Shown here: positions 1 through 6,609 of the stretch, piece by piece
How the letters are laid out: each line of letters starts with the position of its first letter
Numbering within the stretch: the first letter of the stretch is position 1
Assembly (NCBI GenBank): GCA_002702965.1
Contig: PADE01000078.1
Span: forward strand, 9,193 to 18,475
Length of the DNA stretch: 9,283 bases
Source of the DNA: Planctomycetaceae bacterium
GTDB taxonomy: Bacteria; Planctomycetota; Planctomycetia; Pirellulales; Pirellulaceae
Direction of reading: 5' to 3'
Program-made: the position numbers and the translations under genes
Notes under the pieces: generated by a model
The model's input: the letters and a program-made list of their open reading frames with translations, nothing else
Database searches by the model: none
Told to the model about the DNA's origin: nothing

Positions 1-1050
1 ATGGAGAACCAACAGGGCCAGTCCTTCGAGACCAGAGAAGTCGTCGACGGACCAGCGGATTTTGGGTCGATGGGCCTGAGCTGTGGTGATTTCAACAATG
101 ACGGGCAGATCGACATCTACGTTTCCAATATGTACTCAAAAGCCGGCAGCCGAGTAATGTCGAATCTTCCTGACCGGTGCTACCCGAGGGAAGTCACCGA
201 TCAGTTGAGAAATCTGGTCGCGGGAAGCGAACTGTACAAGAATGTGGGAGGTCAATTTCAGCGTGTTGGAAAAGAGTTCCAAGTTCACGCAATCGGTTGG
301 GCCTGGGGATCCGCGATGGCTGACCTCAACAACGATGGCTGGCTCGATCTGTATGCGACCGCTGGGTTCATGAGCCGCGATCGGCGCAAGCCCGACGGAT
401 GAAACTGCCTCTGGCTGGCTGTCGTGTCGCAGCCCTGTGACAAGAACTGCAACGTTGCCCAACCGGGAAACGTCGATCAAGAGCTGAATGAATTCTGGTC
501 TGGCAATCCCTGGAACATCTTTGAGAAGCACAATCTGAGCAGTTTTGAACGCAACCGCGCGTATCTAAACGTAGCGGGCCAGGATTTCCTCGAAGTCAGC
601 TATTTGACGGGGGCTGATATCGACTCGGATAGCCGCGCCGTACTAGCCGTCGACACGCGCAACAATGGACAACTCGATCTGATCTTACGACAAGCTGGGG
701 GAGGCGCGTTGCGGATCTTCGAGAATCGTTTCCCCCCCGGCAATTTCCTCAAAGTGAGCCTGCGCGGAATCGAGAGTAATCGTCTGGGACTCGGGGCAAG
801 GCTGGTCGCTTACGTCGGAGAGCGGCAACTCGTACGCGAGCTGTTTCCCGTCAACAGCAACCAATCTCAAGCGCCCAACATTGTACATTTCGGACTCGGT
901 GATGCGGAGCGCGTCGATCGACTGCACGTGCGGTGGCCATCCGGGCAGGAGCAGGACTTAAGCGACCTGCCGCACAACCAACACGTGGTCATTGAAGAGG
1001 GAAAAGCGGTCGTCGAAACGGTCCTACCAGGTGAACGTATTCAACCTTGA
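1..1050 (+). CDS. CRTAC1-like FG-GAP/ASPIC-UnbV protein, 5'-partial, with in-frame TGA
   Basis: This is the C-terminal part of an FG-GAP repeat protein with an ASPIC/UnbV domain, a family of secreted or cell-surface beta-propeller proteins expanded in planctomycetes; the molecular role is mostly unknown. The gene runs in from before base 1, since the first residues look like the middle of a propeller blade. Two calcium-binding DxNxDGxxD loops are visible at codons 30-38 and 108-116, and a degenerate third at about 218-226. The ASPIC/UnbV domain lies at about codons 248-325, with the usual SNR (259-261), FGLG (297-300) and WPSG (312-315) elements, and the gene stops at TGA 1048-1050. Codon 134 (400-402) is an in-frame TGA, after which the frame continues without shift. 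A standard gene caller would split this into 1-402 and a GTG-started 424-1050. It is either one gene with a recoded TGA or a nonsense-interrupted pseudogene. The domain call is firm; intactness is not. Confidence 0.85.
400..402 (+). other. In-frame TGA, candidate selenocysteine codon or nonsense mutation
   Basis: This TGA falls inside the CRTAC1-like gene between the second calcium loop and the ASPIC/UnbV half, both of which are recognisable in the same frame. Decoded as selenocysteine it gives G-U-N-C, a UxC arrangement like some redox-active selenoproteins, and a CxxxC pair follows at codons 146-150. TGA also ends this gene, thrS and infC, so it is not reassigned genome-wide. A simple nonsense mutation or a base-calling error explains the data equally well until homologs are compared. 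Confidence 0.45.
417..434 (+). promoter_or_regulatory. SECIS-like hairpin downstream of the in-frame TGA
   Basis: GGCTG at 417-421 pairs with CAGCC at 430-434, and a U422-G429 wobble can extend the stem. This leaves a six-base apical loop, CGUGUC, that carries GU. The loop G at 424 is 21 nt past the TGA, within the window usual for bacterial SECIS elements, which also favour a G near the start of the loop. The stem is short (5-6 bp), an alternative pairing uses 413-417 instead, and no bulged U is evident, so it could be chance. Confidence 0.3.
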
Positions 1051-1246
1051 ATCCTGGTTCCGCCGGAAACGGGGAGATCCGATCAGTTCCAGGGACCGAT
1101 TCGATCGACCCGGCGGACGTGTCTACAAACGGCTCGCGCACCGAAGCACGCAACCTCGAGAGTGTCCATCACATTGTCTCGTAGGGCACTCCAGCAGAGG
1201 CGAGACCCAGCATCGCCGCCTGGCAACGCGCCCCCGGCCAATCACC

Positions 1247-1795
1247 CTAGTCATCGGATCCAGGCGGATCGTCCAATCCGGTCTGAAGATGCCAGAACCG
1301 CTGTACAACCGATCGTCGATACACGTTCGGCATGACATGTGGGCGCGCCTCAAGCAATCGCCGCTGCGCTTCTTCAGGCGTGATTCCCCGGGCTTGCATC
1401 AGCCAGCATAAGACGACGGTGGCGCTGCGCCCGCGGCCCGCCTTGCAATGTACATAGACACCGTCGCCACGACTCAAATGCTCGTTCATGAATGCAACGG
1501 CTTGTTGGACATGTTCCAGGCTAGGGACCGTAAAATCGATCGTCGGTACCTGTAACTGAACAATACCACACGCCCGATAGGTCGATTGCGGGCCCTGGAA
1601 TTCATCACAGGTGTTCACAACCGCCCGAATCCCGAGTGCGTAGAGTGCCGAGACGTCGCGACGCAATGGCAACGCCCCAATCCACACACCATCGTCAACC
1701 TGGTTCCACCAGGCGCGCACGCGCAGCACCCGCCCCAAAGACATGTTCCAGACCAGGGTAGGTAGAAATAACAGACGTGCGATCAACCAACGCAT
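1247..1795 (-). CDS. PTPMT1-like dual-specificity phosphatase
   Basis: The 182-residue protein belongs to the cysteine-dependent protein-tyrosine/dual-specificity phosphatase superfamily. The catalytic P-loop HCKAGRGRS lies at residues 116-124 with nucleophile Cys117 and Arg123, and a likely general acid Asp87 sits in TIDFT. The N-terminal FLPTLVWN (10-17) and the later DDGVWIGALP (34-43) match the signature of PTPMT1, the mitochondrial phosphatidylglycerophosphate phosphatase, so dephosphorylation of phosphatidylglycerophosphate in cardiolipin/PG synthesis is the most specific guess (inference). The hydrophobic N-terminus could associate with the membrane. I chose the ATG at 1795 because it sits just before the conserved region. 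The frame is open up to 1906, and a TTG at 1849 overlapping lutA by 14 nt is an alternative; neither has a clear Shine-Dalgarno. It begins 40 nt after the lutA stop on the same strand, suggesting co-transcription. Confidence 0.85.
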   Translation of the reverse strand: MRWLIARLLFLPTLVWNMSLGRVLRVRAWWNQVDDGVWIGALPLRRDVSALYALGIRAVVNTCDEFQGPQSTYRACGIVQLQVPTIDFTVPSLEHVQQAVAFMNEHLSRGDGVYVHCKAGRGRSATVVLCWLMQARGITPEEAQRRLLEARPHVMPNVYRRSVVQRFWHLQTGLDDPPGSDD

Positions 1796-1835
1796 AACAG
1801 CAATCGCGGTAAGCAGTGCCTTCCTGACGGTATCA

Positions 1836-2552
1836 CTAACATCGGTCAAGCAATTCAGCGATGTGCAAGACCTCGGTCGTATGCCCCTCGCGGTGCAAGC
1901 GGCCACCGATGTTCATGAGACACCCGTTGTCAGTCGAAACCAGGGCATCTGGACGGGTACGAAGAACACAATCCATCTTGTCGTTCACCATCGCACCTGA
2001 AATGTGCGCGTAGCGGACGGCGAATGACCCACCAAACCCGCAACATTGATCGCGCCGTTCGATCGGTACCAGTTCAGCACCCTCGACCCCTGCCACTAGG
2101 CGTTCGACCTCGTCGCCTTGATTCAACATCCGTAAATGGCAAGCGAAGTGGACCGCCACGCGCCCGTGGTACTTTGCGCCGACTTCCGTGACGCCCAGTT
2201 GATTGACAAGTAAGTCGGTCAGTTCATAGGTTCGACTGGCCAGGCTTTCCGCGCGAGAACACCACTCGGGGTCATCCTGAAACAGGTGCAGATACTCGAC
2301 CTTCACCATCGCTGCGCAGGACCCGGAAGGTGTAACAATCCGCTCGTATTTTTCAAAAACACGGATCGTGTGCTGCGCCTGGGCCTTGGCCAACTCTGCC
2401 ATTCCGCTGTTAAACATCGGCTGTCCGCAGCAGGTCTGGTCCTTCGGAAAAACGACCTCGTGACCCAATCGTTGCAACAAACCGACTGTCGCCTGGCCGA
2501 CCGACGGCCGTAACACGTCTCCCAAACAAGTAATCAATAGCGCGGTTTTCAC
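1836..2552 (-). CDS. lutA: LutA-like (Fe-S) oxidoreductase subunit, CCG domains
   Basis: The 238-residue protein has the same length and domain order as Bacillus subtilis LutA, part of the LutABC complex that oxidises L-lactate to pyruvate. Two cysteine-rich CCG domains are present: Cys9, Cys41-Cys42-Gly43 and Cys79 (PSGSC) in the first, and Cys138 (ACHL), Cys170-Cys171-Gly172 and Cys211 (GCLMNIGG) in the second. Such domains bind an iron-sulfur cluster or contact heterodisulfide-reductase-type partners. All expected cysteines are in place, so the gene looks functional. The start is GTG at 2552, aligned with the family's usual MK-x-x-LxxTCL beginning. No lutB or lutC is nearby: a phosphatase follows, and about 1.2 kb without a gene precedes it. 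It may work with LutBC encoded elsewhere, or with GlcDE-like flavoproteins. The family call is secure; lactate as substrate is inferred. Confidence 0.9.
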   Translation of the reverse strand: MKTALLITCLGDVLRPSVGQATVGLLQRLGHEVVFPKDQTCCGQPMFNSGMAELAKAQAQHTIRVFEKYERIVTPSGSCAAMVKVEYLHLFQDDPEWCSRAESLASRTYELTDLLVNQLGVTEVGAKYHGRVAVHFACHLRMLNQGDEVERLVAGVEGAELVPIERRDQCCGFGGSFAVRYAHISGAMVNDKMDCVLRTRPDALVSTDNGCLMNIGGRLHREGHTTEVLHIAELLDRC

Positions 2553-2559
2553 GACTCGG

Positions 2560-2565
2560 ATTCTA
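2560..2565 (-). promoter_or_regulatory. Putative -10 box for lutA, possibly leaderless
   Basis: On the - strand TAGAAT (5 of 6 matches to TATAAT) ends seven bases before the GTG start codon of lutA. This spacing would start transcription at or within a base or two of the start codon, giving a leaderless mRNA, which fits the lack of a Shine-Dalgarno. No good -35 box is visible, so the call is tentative. Confidence 0.3.
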
Positions 2566-3211
2566 CCATCGACGCCGACAGCTGGCGAGGCGACCGCGGC
2601 GATCGAGGCGTACGACCGTCGGCATCCTGATCACGCAGCTCCCCACCGTTAACCGATCGGTCTTGGCGCCCGCGTGGCGATGAGTATTCACCGTCTCGAT
2701 GCTCTCAGTCGTTCGACGAGGAGAGAATTTGCACGGTGGCACCCAACACCAGAATCGCCTTGCCCGCACCTATCCAACATCCAGCAACACGGCTGATCCC
2801 AGCGTAGAGCGTTTCGCATCCGTCATAATCCGTAAATCCGACCAGGCATCCTCCTGACGTTAGACCACCACCTCATCGAAACGCCCTACGACCGTTGCCG
2901 GTTCTTCGTGTTAACCCACTCCTTCTCACTCGCGTCGACGAAATCTCGTGGCGTATCGCTGGGATCGGAAACTCGGCTTCACCTCATCCAAGGCGATGTG
3001 CCGATAGCAAGTCCCTGCGGCGTACCCTACCCGCACTAGTAAACCGCATCGGATGGAAAAGTGACCTCTGTTTGATCGGACCAGTTCGGAGGATGGGACT
3101 ATCGGTTCCACGCACCGATTAGCGCCAAGCCGAACCGTAGGGATCACCGCGACCGTTACTAACGGCGAGGATCGCGCCCACCTGGGCTGTTGAGGCAGGA
3201 GATACCAACGA

Positions 3212-3445
3212 ATGGCCACACTGTTGCACGGAGCGATTCTGGACGGAGCCGATCTTCGCGGAGCCGATCTTCGCAACAGTCTTGGATTGACTGTCGAACA
3301 ACTCAAGAATGCGAAGCTAGATCAACGCACACGCCTACCGCATGCCGTACAGCATCTGATTCCCAGCGCACGTCATCCGTCATGCCAACCCCCGCGGCCT
3401 TGCGCACCGTCGGACGCACCCATCTGTATCCGTCACCGCGAATAA
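3212..3445 (+). pseudogene. Pentapeptide-repeat protein remnant or very short gene
   Basis: A 77-codon frame opens with about three A(D/N)LxG-type pentapeptides (ILDGADLRGADLRNS, residues 8-22). A GLTVEQL...AKLD...TRLP segment follows (about 24-43), typical of the C-terminal end of pentapeptide-repeat proteins. These fold as right-handed quadrilateral beta-helices, and most have no known function. Usual family members have many more repeats, so this is probably the tail of a decayed gene; similarity fades after about residue 45. However, AGGAGA at 3197-3202 stands 9 nt before the ATG, a good ribosome binding site, so expression of a small protein cannot be excluded. I see no upstream continuation in another frame. 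Confidence 0.45.
3244..3273 (+). repeat. Two perfect tandem copies of a 15-bp unit
   Basis: CGGAGCCGATCTTCG occurs twice back to back. The unit is exactly five codons, encoding consecutive pentapeptides (GADLR), so it reflects expansion of the protein repeat by local duplication. Confidence 0.9.
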
Positions 3446-3765
3446 GTAGTGACATGCAAACGGCGCGGCGAATGTCTTGAAGCGCGTGAAAGACGACAGC
3501 ACACGCATGGGGTTCACCGGTTTGGCTTCCGCAGCGGCACGCGACAAGCTATCGAGGGATGGCAGAAACCGCCTCACTCCGAACCGCCGGATGCGCTGTC
3601 GCGTCGTGGCTGGGAGACGCCGAGAGAGATCGGGGATCAAAGATGCGGTCCAGTCCATAATCAAACAAAGCTGATCGTTGGTCTCAAACGCGTCTCACGT
3701 GGGCACTCAGATCAGTAAACTACGAGCGTCATCGAAGGGACGCCAAATCGATCGAGGGATCAAAT

Positions 3766-3789
3766 GTGACTTTCTCGTCGAGAAGTCAC
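3766..3789 (-). terminator. Hairpin over the infC stop codon, possible terminator
   Basis: GTGACTT (3766-3772) and CTC (3774-3776) pair with GAG (3780-3782) and AAGTCAC (3783-3789). This forms a 10-bp stem with one bulged base and a three-base loop. The infC stop codon (3786-3788) is in the stem. Read on the - strand the hairpin is followed by only a weak T-run (ATTTG), so it is an imperfect intrinsic terminator or an mRNA 3'-end stabiliser. Confidence 0.5.
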
Positions 3790-4292
3790 TTCGGTGAAAT
3801 CGTACAGATCATCCGCCGCGAATGCTGCTCGGGGGAATTCTCCAGTTTCCCGACGTCCATCAATTGCTCGATTACGCCTTCCATCACCTTACGTCCCTCG
3901 GCGATGTGTGCCATCTCACGGCCTCGAAAGAGCACCGTCACCTGCACTTTGTCTCTGTTCGCAAGAAACCCCTTCGCCTTCTTGATCTTAAAGTCGATGT
4001 CGTGTTGACCCGTCTTGGGACGCAGGCGAATTTCTTTCGTCTTGGTGGTGTGACTTGACTGAGCCAGGCGTTTCTTTTTGTCGTATTTGAACTTGCCAAA
4101 ATCCATGATCCGGCAGACGGGCGGGCGCTCATCGGGAGCAACCTCGACCAGATCCATGCCGGTTGCAACCGCTTTTGCAATCGCATCATCGGTGGAGATA
4201 ATGCCCAGTTGAGTTCCGTCGACATCCACTACACGGATGGGAGAAATTCGAATTTGATCATTGATTCGGGTCTGCGCGTTTCCCTTGGCGAT
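3786..4292 (-). CDS. infC: Translation initiation factor IF-3, AUC start
   Basis: IF3 binds the 30S subunit, prevents premature 50S joining and proofreads start codon and initiator tRNA. The 168-residue product has the N-terminal RINDQIR motif (9-15), the family signature RIMDFGKFKYDKKK (61-74) at the start of the basic linker, and the C-terminal domain (about 90-168) with the expected KxKEIRLRP segment. The frame has no ATG before the conserved N-terminus. The best start is ATC at 4290-4292, with AAAGGA on the - strand at 4301-4306 placing AGGA eight bases upstream; a TGA closes the frame two codons above. Rare start codons (AUU, AUC) are a hallmark of infC and allow IF3 to repress its own translation by discriminating against them. 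A GTG at 4229 would remove 21 conserved residues. An out-of-frame ATG at 4297-4299 is too close to the Shine-Dalgarno to be favoured. Confidence 0.95.
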   Translation of the reverse strand: MAKGNAQTRINDQIRISPIRVVDVDGTQLGIISTDDAIAKAVATGMDLVEVAPDERPPVCRIMDFGKFKYDKKKRLAQSSHTTKTKEIRLRPKTGQHDIDFKIKKAKGFLANRDKVQVTVLFRGREMAHIAEGRKVMEGVIEQLMDVGKLENSPEQHSRRMICTISPK

Positions 4293-4300
4293 TGTTCATG

Positions 4301-4306
4301 TCCTTT
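4301..4306 (-). promoter_or_regulatory. Shine-Dalgarno deciding the infC AUC start
   Basis: AAAGGA on the - strand leaves eight bases between AGGA and the ATC at 4292. It is one of the clearest ribosome binding sites in the window and supports the non-canonical start over the downstream GTG. Confidence 0.75.
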
Positions 4307-4421
4307 ACAACAAGAGCATTGGAAGTCCACAGGGATCGAACGCGACAGCAACATCCAATCAGGCTGCGTGAGACCCCACTTTCAACCAATGAGTATCGAC
4401 AACTGATAGACCGGTCGTCAA

Positions 4422-4616
4422 CTACATTGCGGGGTGGATTTTGAGACCCGGCCAAACTTCCGTGTACACAGCGAGGCAGACCAGCACCGAGAGAACGGAT
4501 TGGAAAAGGACCGCAAGCCCGACGGAAGCTCTGGCCGGAAGCCAAAACGGCCGGATTTTCGCCGTGGTTCGAGTTCTATCCCAGGCCACCCCAGTGATGG
4601 GACTATCAATACTCAT
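4422..4616 (-). CDS. Small putative single-pass membrane protein between thrS and infC
   Basis: I do not recognise this 64-residue frame. Its ATG (4616) overlaps the last 11 bases of thrS, the kind of overlap that allows translational coupling. The N-terminal half is polar with several Arg/Lys (residues 14-29). A hydrophobic stretch of about 20 residues follows (about 30-51, including GLAVLFQSVLSVLV), suited to one transmembrane helix with the N-terminus inside by the positive-inside rule. A short tail with WPG ends it. It fills most of the gap between thrS and infC and would be co-transcribed with them. Only a weak GGGA precedes the start. Evidence is position plus the membrane segment; it could be a chance open frame. 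Confidence 0.45.
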   Translation of the reverse strand: MSIDSPITGVAWDRTRTTAKIRPFWLPARASVGLAVLFQSVLSVLVCLAVYTEVWPGLKIHPAM

Positions 4617-6609
4617 TGTTCGTCCCGCGCTCTCCCAGTCCAGCGTCTCCACTGTACGTGCGGCGAACAATACGTTGGGCAACCTCGTCCTGCAATCGCT
4701 CGATGGCAGACCCCAGTTCGATGGCGCCCAGGTTCCGACTCTCCACACGATCTCGCACTGACACGGTGCCCGCCTCTCGATCTCGTTCCCCGACAACGAA
4801 CATATAGGGGACTAATTCGAGTTGCGCATCGCGAACTTTTGCTCCCAACTTCTCCGCCCGGAAGTCCGCAGAAATCCTGAATCCAGCAGTCTGCAACCTC
4901 TGCTCAACCTCGCGACCGTAGTCTTCGGATTTTTCGCTGACGGTCAACACGCGCACCTGTTCGGGCGCTAGCCATAACGGGAACGCGCCACCAAAGTGCT
5001 CGATCAAGACTCCAATAAACCGTTCCATCGAACCCAGCGGGGCGCGATGGATCATTACCGGCCGATGTGGCGTATTGTCACTTCCGATGTACTCCAAATC
5101 AAAACGGTCCTCACCGGGTAAATTGTAGTCGAGTTGAACCGTCCCTAATTGCCATTCGCGACCAATACAATCGGTCACAACAAAATCGGCTTTCGGCCCA
5201 TAAAACGCCGCCTCGCCCAGTTCGACCTCGTAGGTCATTCCCAGGCTGTCACATACTTCGACCAACGACTCCTGGGCTCGTTCCCAACTCGCTTCGGGCC
5301 CCACATACTTGTCGCTCTCGGAATCTCGAAATCCCAACCGGACGCGGTAGTTCTCAAGTCCTAATGACTTCAGCACAAATTGTGTCATGTCAATACAACC
5401 GCGAAACTCATCGGCCACCTGGTCTTCGGTACAAAAAATGTGTGCATCATCTTGAGTGAAACCGCGAACACGGGTCATGCCGGAGAGTTCTCCGGACTGC
5501 TCGTAACGGTAAACGGTCCCGAATTCGGCCAAACGCAAGGGCAATTCACGGTAGCTGCGCGGGCGCGTCTTGTAGATCATGATATGGTGCGGGCAATTCA
5601 TGGGCTTGAGCATGTATTGTTCGTCCTGCTCCATCATGATGGGAGCGAACATGCTATCTGAGTAATACGGGTAGTGTCCCGACTTCTCGTACAATTCAAC
5701 CCGGCCGACATGAGGCGTGTAGACCGGCAGATAGCCGCGGCGCTGCAACTCGCTCTTGACAAACTCCTCTAACAAACCCCGAATGACGGCGCCTTTGGGC
5801 TGCCAGAGAATCAGGCCAGAACCCACTAGCGGACTGATGGTAAACAGCTCGAGTCGTTTGCCAAGGACTCGGTGATCCCGTTTCCTGGCTTCTTCGATCA
5901 TCGCCAGGTGATCATCCAAATCCTGCTGGCGGAAAAAGGCGGTTCCATAGAGCCGCTGCAATTGCTGCCGTGACTGGTCTCCTTTCCAGTAAGCACCGGC
6001 AACCGAAACGAGCTTGAATGCACCGATCACACCTGCCGAGGGAACGTGCGGACCACGACAGAGATCGAGAAACTCTCCCTGCTGATAAAAAGAGAGGGTT
6101 TCATGGTTTCCTAGCCCCTCTTGGATATGTTCAACTTTGAACGCCTGGTCCAAGTCTCGGCAGATTTGAACCGATTTCTCGCGCGTTTCTTCGATACGTT
6201 CGAACGGCTCGTCCAACTCGATAATGCGACGCATTTCTGCTTCGATTTGGGGAAAATCATCCTCCGAAATCGGATCATCCAGATCGAAGTCGTAATAGAA
6301 TCCTGCTTCGATCGTAGGGCCAAAAGCCAGCCGAACCCCCTCACGCAGTCGCATCACAGCGCGCGCCATGATGTGTGCACACGAGTGTCGCATCACCGCC
6401 AGTGCGCCGGGATCGCTCTTGGTGAGGATTCTCATAGCAACGTGGCCTTCACCCGGTAAGGCGTAGTCCATTCCGACCGTTGCGCCGTCGACCTCGGCGG
6501 CCAGCGCCGCCTTTGCCAGCCGAGGGCCGATTTCGCTGGCAACCTGATGAGGCGTAACGCGATGCGTAAACTGCTTTTCACTTCCGTCGGGCAATTGAAC
6601 GGTCAACAT
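4606..6609 (-). CDS. thrS: Threonyl-tRNA synthetase
   Basis: This class II synthetase attaches threonine to tRNA-Thr in the cytoplasm and edits mischarged serine. The 667-residue protein has all domains: N-terminal TGS-like domain (about 1-62), editing domain with HSCAH (75-79) and Cys184 in CRGPH, catalytic core, and C-terminal anticodon-binding domain (about 546-645). Zinc ligands are Cys339 (MNCPHH), His390 (DDAHIF) and His521 (MIHRA). Motif 2 holds RYEQSGE with Arg368, and motif 3 has Arg530 in GSMERF. I chose ATG 6609, giving the usual MLTVQLPDGS start; GTG 6621 would add four residues and has GAGAG just upstream. A possible promoter lies at 6699-6726. infC follows, a common pairing, with a small frame overlapping the thrS stop. 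Confidence 0.97.
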   Translation of the reverse strand: MLTVQLPDGSEKQFTHRVTPHQVASEIGPRLAKAALAAEVDGATVGMDYALPGEGHVAMRILTKSDPGALAVMRHSCAHIMARAVMRLREGVRLAFGPTIEAGFYYDFDLDDPISEDDFPQIEAEMRRIIELDEPFERIEETREKSVQICRDLDQAFKVEHIQEGLGNHETLSFYQQGEFLDLCRGPHVPSAGVIGAFKLVSVAGAYWKGDQSRQQLQRLYGTAFFRQQDLDDHLAMIEEARKRDHRVLGKRLELFTISPLVGSGLILWQPKGAVIRGLLEEFVKSELQRRGYLPVYTPHVGRVELYEKSGHYPYYSDSMFAPIMMEQDEQYMLKPMNCPHHIMIYKTRPRSYRELPLRLAEFGTVYRYEQSGELSGMTRVRGFTQDDAHIFCTEDQVADEFRGCIDMTQFVLKSLGLENYRVRLGFRDSESDKYVGPEASWERAQESLVEVCDSLGMTYEVELGEAAFYGPKADFVVTDCIGREWQLGTVQLDYNLPGEDRFDLEYIGSDNTPHRPVMIHRAPLGSMERFIGVLIEHFGGAFPLWLAPEQVRVLTVSEKSEDYGREVEQRLQTAGFRISADFRAEKLGAKVRDAQLELVPYMFVVGERDREAGTVSVRDRVESRNLGAIELGSAIERLQDEVAQRIVRRTYSGDAGLGERGTNNEY

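Larger units (their letters stand above)
2553..3785. other. Low-coding region of about 1.2 kb
   Basis: I find no intact gene between lutA and infC. Open frames here are short, overlap on both strands, and give arginine- and serine-rich translations with no family resemblance, as expected by chance in GC-rich DNA. The only recognisable protein similarity is the pentapeptide-repeat remnant starting at 3212. The rest is either true intergenic DNA or decayed genes. Confidence 0.6.

Noticed and set aside
136..531. Open frame on the - strand opposite the CRTAC1-like gene and its TGA
   Set aside because: It is antisense to recognisable FG-GAP sequence and has no family resemblance of its own.
992..1411. 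+ strand frame crossing the gap into the phosphatase gene
   Set aside because: Arg-rich translation without similarity, overlapping two real genes in other frames.
3380..3664. - strand 94-codon frame in the low-coding region
   Set aside because: Arg-rich, no recognisable motif, and overlapped by several equally long frames on the other strand.
3786..4292. Expected rpmI and rplT after infC
   Set aside because: No L35- or L20-like sequence is present downstream of infC; the cluster ends with the hairpin at its stop.
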